Of a stretch of DNA of 64,000 nucleotides, positions 1 to 12,600 are shown in pieces (the first letter of the stretch is position 1; every line of letters begins with the position of its first letter). A model generated the notes under the pieces. That model made no database searches. It was not told where the DNA came from and was given only the letters and a program-made list of their open reading frames with translations. The stretch is taken from positions 588,742 to 652,741 of the forward strand of contig WBMZ01012071.1 of assembly GCA_013400975.1 (NCBI GenBank), read 5' to 3'. This DNA is from Atrichornis clamosus. Lineage: Eukaryota > Chordata > Aves > Passeriformes > Menuridae. The position numbers and the translations under genes were made by a program.

Positions 1-3000
1 ATAGCTAACATTCCCCCATGCGTTCCACTACATGAGAAAATACCTAGGAACTTCTTATTTTTAAGTAAATCTACAACTGTAAACCATGGCAGATTTTCTA
101 GTAAATTGTGCAATTTCCACTACTGCCTGCAAGTCACTTTCCTGAAATACCATCCTGGTTTAACAGCATGTTAATTTATCTGCTTAATGGTTTGAAATGG
201 ACCAAAATAAGTATGCAACTTGATCGTGGTCTGAATTTGCTGTTTAATTTTGTTTTCAATTATAACACCATCAGGAGATCTGGTGTTATTCCACTGAAAT
301 GTGCCTTTCATCAATAAAACACTCTTCCATCAGTAAGACACCTGCAACAATTTAAGTCTCTTCAATATCCTAAATCTCAGTTAGGCAAAATATGTTAACA
401 CACAGTGATGTTCTAAGCACAAGCACTGGCACTGAAGTTAGGTACTTTTATTAAATGACTTGCTAAACTACAAGGCCAGCAATGAATATCCTTTATGATA
501 AATGGAAACAATCTTCTCAAATGCAGTTTCCCCTGTTCTTCCACCAGACCTGTTTTGACTAAAGAAACTGCAGAATTAAAGTAGTCTCTCCTTTTTCTCC
601 CCTTTCTGGGTTTTTGGGGTTTTTCTGACCTTATTCTAAGTAGCATAAACTTACTCTAAGTAGCAGCATTGTACGCACGGCTGTACAGAAAGAATCTCAT
701 TAAAAAGGTTGTCTCATGTGGGTATTACTCTGAAAGCTCAACTTTTGCCATTTTACAAGTTTATATTAACGATTGCATTCATTTACCAAGCACTAGTGGC
801 TTTTTACTTCAGTTAAAAGCACAAGAAGCATTTTAGTAGTGTTCAGGAGAATAAATTTACAGTGAAATCTGGATAGTGCAAGTGGCCATGTTGGCTAACA
901 ACAATAATTAAAATGTCCTTTGGCATTATACTGATTTAGGATACCTGTCCATTATTGTGAAATTTTAATGTATATTTATGCTATAAATATACAACAGTGA
1001 TGTTATAATTTCTATCTAGAGGTAAACAAAACATGGGTAAACATGAGAGAAAATAATATGTGCAACAACAAATGCACATACTAAAACACAGTGATTATCC
1101 ATTTGGATACAGCATCATAACACCACAAATACTATTCACTGGTTTTACTCCTGTCATGTTTTAATTTCTCATCTTTTCCTTCTTTCTTCTTAAAGCAAAA
1201 AAAAATACTTGTTCATATAAACATGGCCCTTGCACTATATGTCCCGGTTGTCCCAGGTCCCTCAGAAAGGGTACAATGGGATCTCTGCAGAGCTAATTCA
1301 GCAGGATGCTGGTGCAGGGATGCTCAGCTGGTTACAGCTCCTACAGGCTCAAAAAGGGCATCAGCCTCACACACAGCCAGGTCGTGGTGCCAAAATCCCT
1401 GTCACAACAGCTAAATAATGGCCCTTTTATCCCATTTCTCTACATCCAAGACATTTGCAGTTCTGTTGGGTCTGTTTTGCTGCCTTGTGCAGACCACAGC
1501 TCTGTACTACTAGCAAGTTTAACAAAAAAGCAGATAAGAGTACAGAAACCCAGCTTTTTGCCTTTCCACGGTGCAATATTCCATTGCAGTGTAACACACA
1601 GCAGCCAAATGAACCCTCCGTGGTTATTACCCACCTAATGTTGTAAAAATATTGCTATGACATTTCGTCTGGTCGACCATTTTAAAGGTTAATTCTGTTT
1701 CCTATTGGAGATTTTCCTCTAGGTGAGCCATTCCATGCACTTTCTATTTACTGATTCCAAACAACCCCCAAACTGTTTCATTGCTCACTCTCACTGTTAA
1801 GAACATATTGACTGGCTGCCTGCTCTGCTGTTTAATTCATTTATGCTGAGAGTCAGGCATGAAGACAGAATTTTAAATGTGACATTTGCAGGCTGTTGGG
1901 TCATTTGAAGCTCTGACAACACCAGGGAGTTCCTGACATACAAACTGGTCCTGATTTCCAATCTTCCATGTTCTGAACACATCAGAAATTCTTCCCGAAG
2001 GTGCAGATTTCAGCTGAAAGTTTTAAAATCCCTTGTGTTTACAACTTGCAGGAAAGGCTTGTACACTTCAAGGTTCTAAAACAAAGCTTATGTTTCCTTT
2101 AAGGTAAAACCAGCACTGCCTGCAGCATGCAACTCAACTGCTGAAAAACACTTATTGACAAAGGTATTTGGAAAGATCTACAATAATAATTAATACAAAT
2201 AAAGTTGTTTACAAAATTCTATTAAGGGATTTGGTGGACTTTTATTTGTTCCTGTTGATCTGTAAGCATTCAAAACCAGATCAGTCTGAAATCACACCTT
2301 TACCTAACATTGTCTGTTTGGCTTATTCCTACTCTGACTGGTACCAAGTCCCAGTTTTCAGTTTGGAAGTTTTCCTTATCTCAAGGCATTGAATGGACTG
2401 TACCATTTTATCTCCCACGATGAACTGTCATTATTTTCCCTAACTTTCAGGTCAAGTTTTCAGAGTATTCCTGATTACCTGAAAGATTCCATACAGCCAA
2501 GATACCATTAGGAAAACAGTAAACTCACCTGTTTGGTCCTGACTTAAGGAAACTATAGGTACCTGTCACTGAAACAGGACTCACATATACAAAATTTAAA
2601 AAGTATTTATTTTTTTCAGAGAAAATTCCAAATGACTGCAACAGAGTAGGTCATTTTGCTTTCTTTAAGGCATCCCCAACAGTCATGTTTGACAGGAGTC
2701 ACAAGTTTTATGTATGTTATTTAGCCATAAGCTTTTCCACACAACAGGCAGAGCCCTCTGTGGCTGATAGTAAAGAATGAGGAGACACGTGAATGCAGAC
2801 TAGGGATCTGATCTACCAGCAGGATGGATTGAAAATCAGAGCTTGAACTCTGAGAGAAGAGCAAGAAGGGAATATAGAATCTTCTGCACAGAAAAGATCT
2901 CTTCCTCCTCCTTGCCATAAACTGGGGAGGGGGAGACATGTTACAGTAAAACTTTCTATTCAAATCCAGCTAGTATGTCCACATCATCCCTCATCTGTTT

Positions 3001-3569
3001 ACTTAAATCAATAGAACAGTATTGCATTTAAATAAAGACATAGTTAGAAGGTAAATCTAGAGAAAATATCAACCTTTTTTTTTTTAATTGTGCAAAACAA
3101 AAAGACTGTTCAAAGCAGAAGGTATGATGACGTTGCTATAGTTAGAAATAAAAATGGTGCTAATTGAGAACTGTATTAGGAGGAGAGATTGTTTTCCCTG
3201 CTCAACTAGTCATGACAATTATTCCACAATAATGACTCCATACTTTGGCTGTGTTTTCAGGAAGGGGAATATGATTTAGGTCAAGATGCAAATTCGGAGA
3301 AATTAATGGATTTTTTTTCTTTTCTATCAGTAGACGTACAATGATTTTAACAAGCTCTGAAGTGTTAACCGTGTCATACAGCAAGCATCTTCTCCTTGCC
3401 ATGTTCAGAATAAGACTTTTATAATTTAGTAGTTGTCATCTGAACAAGAGTATCTTGTTTATACATACTTGCAGCATGAGGACATTAATTCCGCGTGACC
3501 TAGAAAAGCAGTTTAAGTATTACAGATGTTCTTTATTTTCAAAGAAATGTTTCAAATAGAAAGACATAC
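1..3569 (-). other. PIGK intron 10 (partial)
   Basis: AT-rich sequence with no recognisable exon. I looked on the minus strand for the expected final exon (KPKLKDWHPPGGF and the following hydrophobic helix) and did not find it, so the intron runs off the left edge. The 1200-1640 stretch is slightly more GC-rich, but I see no gene or repeat I can name there. Confidence 0.8.
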
Positions 3570-3645
3570 CTGGTGTATTATCTGAGCTACAGGAAGCTGT
3601 TCAGCATATTTTAGTGGTTCTGTTGCCAACTCCTCCTCTGGAAAC
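3570..3645 (-). CDS. PIGK: PIGK exon 10 (last exon visible)
   Basis: 76 nt, phase 2 in and phase 0 out. The acceptor is TTCTTCCTAG| and the donor CAG|GTATGTC. It reads [21 protein letters not shown] then QIIHQ, residues 330-355. The [17 protein letters not shown] part is strongly conserved in vertebrate PIGK. The acidic stretch before it is about three residues shorter than the human linker as I recall it. The next exon should start KPKLKDWHPP; nothing matching is seen in 1-3569. Confidence 0.93.
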
Positions 3646-6600
3646 CTAGGAAGAAATTAAGTTCACATTTGTCAAAATTAGTACAATGTTTACGAAATTA
3701 AATTACTGAAATTAAGAGGTTTGGAGATACTACTTTGGTTAAGATGAAGAAAAAGTGTATTTTACGACCATAATGGAATGTATTTCTTACAAAGTTGAGT
3801 GAAAGAACAAATTTATAGTAAACAGAAATGTGCATAACATTGTGGATATTTTTCCCTGACATAAAGCACAAATTTAGCAGCAGAAACCTAAGAAAACCTT
3901 TACATTTAGTTTTAGGTGAACAAGGACCGGTGAAAGCTGGATTGAAATCCCCATGGAAAAGAAGTCTTATGCATTTACAGAGCACATTCAGCACTGTTAA
4001 CAATACAAGCTTCTTCACTCAATCCTGCCAACATAATTCAAACATGACCATCTCAAAAGGCAAGAGGGATTTTTCAACATTTCCCATTTTTGCTGCAAGT
4101 GCACATCAGTGTTTAGATGTGGTAGAAGTTCAACACCACAAATATTCATGCATTTGCCAGCACAGCACTGTGTACTCCTGGTTACCAAAACCCAAAAACC
4201 TGGTGTGAAAAAAAAGAGTAGAATACTTCACAAAGAATATGCATCATAACCCTTTAAACTTTGAATAAACCGTAGCTGTAGCTGAAAAATCAGAATCCAT
4301 AAGCAGTCTCTTAAAGGAATATTTAAATGATAGTAAATTAATATGAAAGCATGTTTTAAACCCTTAAACCATACTGCTTTCATCTACTGGAACTGCACAG
4401 CATGTGCTGCATTTTCAAAGTATCACTCAAGTTTTTCATCAGCCATTCCTCTATCTTTCTGAAGAGTTTTGAATATAGAAATTTGAGCACTATGACAAGA
4501 AATGAAGGGGGGAAAAAAGATCCCCAAAAAAACAAGGCATTTCTCTAAAGTTGATGCAAAATTATTTTCAGACAAAAACTGTGGTCAAGACATTATTTTC
4601 CAGGTTCGAACTATTACCTTAAACCCATTCCAGTCAAAAAGGAGACACATCTGCAGGGTTAATTTACCTGCAGACCAGCTGCCAGGCACGAGCCAGAAAC
4701 CACAGGTTTAGTCTCTGCACCGGGAGCCAACAGGCTGTGGTAAAAGAGAGGACAATAAGTGCACATCTCTTCCCTTTTCCCCTACTGAATTTCTGCTGTG
4801 GTTTGAAAGGCTTTAAGCTCCAAGTAAGAGCCTGAATATCCAGAAATTTATAATGAACAGAGTATGAAAGTACGAAAGTCTTACTGTATAAGAAATTTAA
4901 AAGCAGAGAACAAAAGAAACACAGCAATATTTCAAAGATCATAGTGACAGCCTGCCTAGAACCGTTTAATGTGCTTAAGAAAAATTAAATAAGCAGGGTC
5001 TGAGCTACTGAAGCTGGTCTACAGATAGAGCTCATTTACTGATACGGTTTTTAGAGTTTTTGGATTATTATGACAATGATTAATTCATACTTTTAACATG
5101 AAATATACTGCTGTTATAGTCCAGCACAACCATCATAGCTTAGAGAGGGCTCAGCAACTCCAGTGTAGCGTGCAGGAAGAATCCTTCCACTCAATTCCTT
5201 CCCACTTTCTATCATTGGTCCTGATTGGCAAACATACCACAGTCAGTGTGAATTGGAGATTACTTCTGCTCTACTGGGAGCCTGTTACTGACACAACACC
5301 TTGATTTATGGATACCAGCTACATAAACCCATTTTTTAGCCATAGTTCTAAACATGAAACTACTGTACACACAACACAATATTCATCAATATCTTGAACA
5401 CTTATCTCTACAGTCTTGACAGGGACACTGCAAATTTGGAAAAAGAAAAGAGTATCTCAAATCCCAAAATTAAACACTTGAAGCTGAAAGTAACAGCTAC
5501 AATTACTATAAACTGAATGTTAGCCGAAATGAAAAAAAATCGAGAGGCTTGTCTGTCTGTTCTGTCAAGGACCTTGTACACTTGGCAATGGTTTCTGTCT
5601 AGACAGAATCAGCATTCCCTTGCATAGTCAAACAACTCCTTGTTAACTGCAGGAAGAAAGGCCTTTCTTCAAATGATAAAGGATTAAAAAAGATAAAGAA
5701 AAATTATCAAGATAATTTTAAGCCTTAGGAAGCTTAACTAAAAAAATTAAGAAGAATAGTATAAACATGTATTTTAAAGTAATTAGATTTAAATTGAAAT
5801 TACACTGATAGGAGCCTTTAAACATCAAGACATTTAACTTTTTCTGATTTACTTTCTGAAAAACAAATTAAGTCACTTGAACTACACTACATCTTATATA
5901 TAAATAAATTACAAGATATAGATTAGGTAGGTGCACATTCTAATGTATTTACATACATATGTCTACATCTATATACCCACACCATAAAATGTGTACTCAC
6001 ACACATACATGGGTGTTTTGGAAGAGAAGTTCAGAACTGTTTTCTCAAAATTTTTGCTTAAATGCCATTAACTTTGTGCATATGTACTTAGTGATATACT
6101 GGCTGTCAAGTCTACAAAAGAGTTTTGATTCTTCTCTCCTGCAGATAAGTCTCCTCAACTGGATGAGTGTGTATCTCAATTTTTTATGTGAATCTGCATA
6201 AATTAAAGCATGGAAGATCAGAACTCTTGATAAAAAAAGCTCTATGATATATTGCCCAACTACACCTTCTACCTGGAACAAGTCATTAACTTGAGCTAGA
6301 GGTATAATAAAGCAGTGTATCAATAAAACTTTGGGCATTTGAGGTTACCAAATAAAGTGCAAGAATAACTGAGTAAATGATCTTTACAAATTTGATAATA
6401 ATGGCATAGTCTTCATTATAATAATACTGCAATGCCATCATCTAAAGCCACTGCAAGGTGATTTGTCAACTGAAAGAACACACCACCTCCTCCTTGTGCC
6501 ACATGCTCAGGTCCATCTGAGCACATGTATGACTTCACCATGGTCTTCCTGAACACTTTGTCTCCACCTCTTTTCTGTCATCAACTATCAAAATATTTCA

Positions 6601-9600
6601 ACGTATTTTTCTAGGATTATTCTCATTTGCATCTACTCATGGTTCCAACCAAGAGTCAGATCTGAATTGTTGTTATATTCACTGTTCATAGCTATTTACA
6701 CAATGCAAAATTAAAAGCATCTACGAGCGATGTTCTTTTTAGGTAAAAAGGGGAATTATCCCTAGAAGTTATGTTGTATTTTAAGCAAATAAAAGTAAAA
6801 CTTTTGTTAGAAAATAACAGGTTTTGCTGATCTTTATAATTTTCCTATCTAGTGATATAATAATCTTTCTAATTTTTCTAACAAATTATGCTCTTTGTGG
6901 CAGAAATAGAACTTTATGACAGAGGTACTTTCCAGGCCTCACTATAACTACATCAGTTAGACATACCCTCTTCAATACTCATTTTAACAGATGTAAGCAA
7001 TATAAACTCACTCAAAGAGAATTATGTTACTACGAAGGCTCCACAGACCTCATTTTCATTTTTCAGAGCAAAGACCAGTTTAATGGCCTAAACATTTGTA
7101 TAACAGGTATAGGACAACTTCCTCTACGTTTTGGTTCTTTTATCTTACCAACACAACCTATTGTGCAGTCATTCCTTCCAAAAAGGTGAAAACTGGATGA
7201 TGCAACAAGAAGTTGCTATCCTGTAAACTGCACAGAGGATGAAAAGACTTCCATGAAGCAGCATCCATCCTGAATGCTCCAAGAACAGGAATAAAGTCAA
7301 GACTTGTCTGTCTTAAGAAAAGGCCAGAAACAGCTACTGGAACCCAAAATCCCCTGCAAGTGGGCACAAAGGATGCATTTTAACCAGTCATTTATGTAAG
7401 AACGGAGACAGATCACGGCCATAAGATCTAATCACATGATATAGATCACAAATGGCTGAATTCTCTCCCCCAGAGCAGGAGCTGCACCCCGAACTGGCTC
7501 CTTGAGGCACATGTTAAGCCTTGAACCATAAGCAAACATTGTCCAGGAGAACACCAGCTGGGATGAGCCACAGAGGTAACAGGGCCACACTGACAATGGC
7601 ACAGGCCACGTCACTGCAGCACAGCACAGCAGCCTGCCTCACTCACAGGCACAGAGCAGCCTCACACTGTGTTTAAGGAAGCTACACCCGCCAGCTCGGT
7701 CACCTTTGCTACCGATCAAAGAGAGCCACTATCAGGGCAGGTAGTACCAAGCAGAAAGAAACCTGCTGCAGAACCGCTCGTTCATTTTACCCCTAGGAAT
7801 AGCAGCCCACCTGCACTGGGCCTCCTGGACTGGCAGAATGACCTGTAAAAGGCAGTCCTCTTTGAAAAAGCATAAGGGATAGGAAGGCCATGACTAGAGA
7901 GAAGGAAAAAGTCAACCCAGAAGAAGGTGTTCTACTTCCTCTTCTTTTGCAGAGTGGAGGAAGAAAACAAGTCAGGATAAAGATCATCTCCATTACAACT
8001 CTTCTGACCTTGTCTCTCCCTTTCACAGAGGGACACAGCTAAATTGGTTACTCCCTCCAGAGATGATTTCCAGATGCCTGGGGCAGCATTCACTTTTGCT
8101 CAAAACTAGTTATGTCAGGAAAAAAATCCAAATACAAACACCACCGCAGTTGATGGAATTTATGCTCAAATCATGTGTGGTAATTTGAGGCTGTAATTTC
8201 ACAAAATTAGTCGGCCTCCCTGTGTTTAGTTCATTCATATTTGACATTTAAACCTTTATAAAATTAAGGGCTAATTTGTTGTAATACAGTTTTCTTTGTA
8301 TGTTTAAGTTCTTTCAAAACAATGCTATTACAGAAACAAAGGCAATTTTTCATGAATTATTTTTCCAGTAAGAAACAGTCCTATCTGTCTCAATTGAGCA
8401 TGACAGCAGAGTGCTGCCAACAGTGGCAAAGCAAGCTAACACAGTGGCATATCAGCATGTACAGCATCATGCCTGACAGCTGGTAATGCAAAGCATAAGG
8501 AGATCTTGATTTTCAGGGAGAAGACTAGAAAGAAATGTAAAATCAGAGGAGAAGTGGGAAGCAGGGAGAGATAGCAGAAGAGAGGATCTCGAAAAATTCA
8601 ATTTAAAAGTTATTTTTATACTGCCACTGTGACTGCTCTTAGGTGAAGGAAAGTGAGCATGAAACAGAAAATGTGGAAAGTGAATCTAAATCCAGAAAAT
8701 GTGTCAAGATATTTAGTGAAATATCTTATTTTTTATTTATATTTGCATGCTTGTTCTTAAGGGAGAAATCCTGTGAAAGTCAATGTGTGCTAAAAAAAAA
8801 ATAAATGCTGAGCTTTAGGAGGTGGCACATTTTGCCATGAGTGCTAAATCAGCCCATGGTCCGCTACACAGAATAGCTGCAGCGGCTTTAGGGCAGAGAT
8901 ACATTTTATCTCATGAAAGTATTACACAGATACAGGGGGGAACAAAAGAGTGGTCACTAACTGGTTTGCTCATGTCAGAAAGGGGCTCTTAAGAGACAGA
9001 AAAGTCTAGGTAACATAAAATCTGGCTCTGTGTAAATATAAACATTCATTAAATATAACAGTCAATAGGACTAAGGCTAATATTTCTTCCTTCTTATATA
9101 GTCTCTAGACTTGATGGTTGGGACAGCTCACAGAATTTCATGCATATGAACCATGTACAGGTAGTATTGCAACTCATTTGAAACGATTGTTCCTTGCTGG
9201 TAAATCCCAATAAATACCCACCTCTCTTGGAAACTACAAAATGAAAGAGTGTGAACAGGGTAAAAAAGGCTATCAGAGACAAAAATGCATTATGGAAGAA
9301 GGGGTTTGGGGATTACCATCTTTATTTGCTGTAGATGTAAGCAACTTGTACTGCTCAAGTGCTGCTTGGCTTGCTTGAGACATGACTTCAGAAAAATGTG
9401 AATGAAAATACTGCAAGGGCTGTCCCACTTCTAGAAGTAGCTCAAAGCAGAAACAGCGCAACTGCTTGGACAGTCAGCATGAGACCAAAGGATGTAAATA
9501 ACACAGCAGTGCCTAAACCAGATATTCAAGACTGAAAGGCTGAAATTATTAATCTAAACCTGTGTATAGCACTGATAGCTTTATTGACTGTAAATACATG

Positions 9601-12600
9601 AATACACTTGCATCTGGCAATAAAAAGAAAACAAAATACCAGAGCTTTATGCACCACATCAGAAAAAGTTATTAGCTTTCCTATTAAAGAGAGGCTGAAA
9701 TGGGCTATGTCGGGTTTGAGTGAATAGTTTTTAAAATTGGCCATTGAGAAATTTATCTACCATAACCATAGTACAGAAGATTAAGAATTAGACCTTGGAT
9801 TGATGCCAGGTACTTGATCTATCTGTTAAATCCTAACTTCACACATATTTCAGAATTGGGTATGTTTAAACAACAGAAGCACTAATATACATGGAAAACA
9901 CCAGTGCTGGAAAAGGTGAGATCATGGTCAACTCTGCTCTTTCCCCAAAAGTGTGCTCATCCATCCTTTTCTTATCTTTATAAAACAATGCAAGATTTGC
10001 CTATACCACATGTATGTTTAACCACATGGATAGTCACAAAGAAGAGAAGCAAATACATGGGAGCATCATCATTCCTGGGAACCTCCTCACAACGTCTCCT
10101 TCATGGCACATTTTTTTCAATTCAAGGGTCAAAACAAGTCTTTTGGCTACTTAAGAAAGCATTCAGTGTACGTTTTGTTGCTGCAATCTTTGCAGTCCTG
10201 AGCTCTGGAAAGCTGGGCAGCCGGAAGCTGACCCTGGGAGACCTTGCAGGGGTGTCTCACAACGCTAACACTCATCTTTGCAGGTCACTGCTGTGGAGTC
10301 TGAACACCACGTCTTTGAACGGGAGAGCCATTAGCGCACATTCAAAGATGAGGAGAGGAGGGAGCTGTGTTCACAGTGGAAACGTACAGACATTTCACAG
10401 CCAAGTACACCAACATTCTCATCCACAAATGCTGTGACTTCCACTCAGTAATGCTTGCAGCACCTACTGCAGCAGATGGCAGACTATCAAAGACGGCTTC
10501 AAAAGAAGACTGCACAAAAATGAACAATAGAATGTGGAAATAAAGGGAAAAAAGAAATTGACAGCAAAAATATCTTTGATGCAATGAAAAACTGAATCAA
10601 TGTTAGACACAATCAGTTTCATAATTTTCTGAAGAACTAGGCTACTGACTTGCATTGTGAAGAAAAATTAATTTTACTTCAGCGTGCTGGCCTTTACAGA
10701 GAGATTTTCCCATGGAATAAAGCAGCAAAACACCTTACAGCTGAGAAATGCAAAATACTTCCTGTAATCTGTTCATTCCTTTTCAAATAAATGTGAAAGA
10801 TTTTGACCCAAACTAGTTACATAGACTTATTCCTGGAGTTTAAAAAATACCTAAAGTCTGTGAATGTACAGTGCTTTCTGTTGGACCTGATCATAAAAAG
10901 GTCTGCTGGTGTTCCCAGAGTCTGCCAGACACATTGAGTTATGATCCGTTGCTTCAAAAACTGGATAAAAATTGACTGCAACAAATGTTTCCTCTTTCTG
11001 TGATCCACACAACTTCTTATCTGAAGAATTTCAGGTGATTAACCTTTGTCAAGCCCCATATTCTTAACCTAGTAGGTTAAGAACCTAAGATCCTAAAAAA
11101 AAGTAATAGAAATCTATAGTGTGTTTTAGCACAGGTTGACCAATATTGTCTCTCTCCTCTTTTCTAGCCAATGACTTTTATCAAAATACATCGCTGAAGG
11201 GGCTCTCTGTTCTGCCTGCTACTATTTTATTCTGAGGCAAGACACAGGGAGGGAGGGAATTAAGAAGAATATTAGCTTAAGTAAGCAGAACTGACTTTCC
11301 TGCTACTGGAAACCACATGACCTGTAGGGCTTCATTTTGTTATCTGAACTATTCCACATTTTAGGTAAATTAGAAAATCTCTTTCGAATTAATTTAAAAC
11401 TTCCACATGATGATGCTGCTGCAGCGCAAAATGCTAATCAGAAGTTGGAGATAAAAAGACCCGCTAAGTCTCTTCTCTATCATTGAAAATCACCATTTGA
11501 ATCCACAGCTAAAAGTAGGTACTCAGTACGTAATGCTAATTCAATCTCACAACAGGCAGGGTTTATGGGGGAAAAAAGAAACAAGTGTCTCCATCAACTT
11601 TCCCAAACATGGGACATGTTTATAGAGCCAAGTCCAGCAGTATCAGAGGAGCTTCCACTGATGGTCCAAACCAGTCAGAAGAGAATACTGACCACCTCAC
11701 TGAGCTAATGTTTGATCCAGTTTGAAGTGTGTGTGTGCTGTACCTAAGAACTGAGGCTGTAAATTTCCCCCTTGAATCCAGTCCCTCCTAACTGAATGGG
11801 AAAATGTTTCCCAGAGTGGTTAAAAACCACACAGGTTATTATCACTCTGTGTGTGGAAACACATGACTGAATTTCACAGGAATCTCAAAGAAGAAAGTCC
11901 AAATCCTCCCATGTCACCAGATCACACAGGCAGTTTAAATACTACTAACAGCACATGTTGAAATTACATTTTCAGCTGGATAAAGCAAGCTTGTTCATTT
12001 TTCACAACTGAAAGTTTATCCACAGTGCCTGATCTTTATGTAGACCAATTCAACACCACCTGCCAGTGCACTGTACGTCAGGAAAATCAGTAGGAAGATG
12101 TTTTTAAATCAAAGAATTACCATGGGAATGTGCCAGAATAGCAATTCCATTATTTAGTGGCCACAATTAGTCTTTATAGCAAAGTTCATCTTGTGTTTAA
12201 TACTACTGTTCCTTCCTGCATACATTCAAACCAAACAATGTATCTGCATTGGTTTGTATTGTTACACTTTTCAATAAGCACCTTCTAAAACCCCCGTAAC
12301 ACACATATTTTATTTCCACAACTACAGTACATATTTCTATTTTTTCAGTTCACGAGTCACATAACGTACCATCCAGCTATAATTTCTCATGAGACTGCTT
12401 AGTTCACTACAAGAATCTTAAAGTAGCAGTGTTCTTCGCCCACCATCCTCAGACTTTTTACCTTACCCCCTCCATTTCAAGCTTCCTATTTTGCTTTTTT
12501 GCCTCTTTACTCCAATTAGTCAATGGAGGTAACTACACAGAATGACTGAAATCTTGTTTCTAAGGTACTTTCAGAGACCATCTGAGGTCAGCCGTGGCTT

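Noticed and set aside
2525..2575. Donor-like CAG|GTGAGTTT on the minus strand in intron 10, possible exon end
   Set aside because: No acceptor gives an exon of sensible length and the sequence does not match the expected PIGK C-terminus.
12054..12070. Third CTCF-like string (GGCAGGTGGTG on the minus strand)
   Set aside because: About four mismatches to the CTCF core; too weak.
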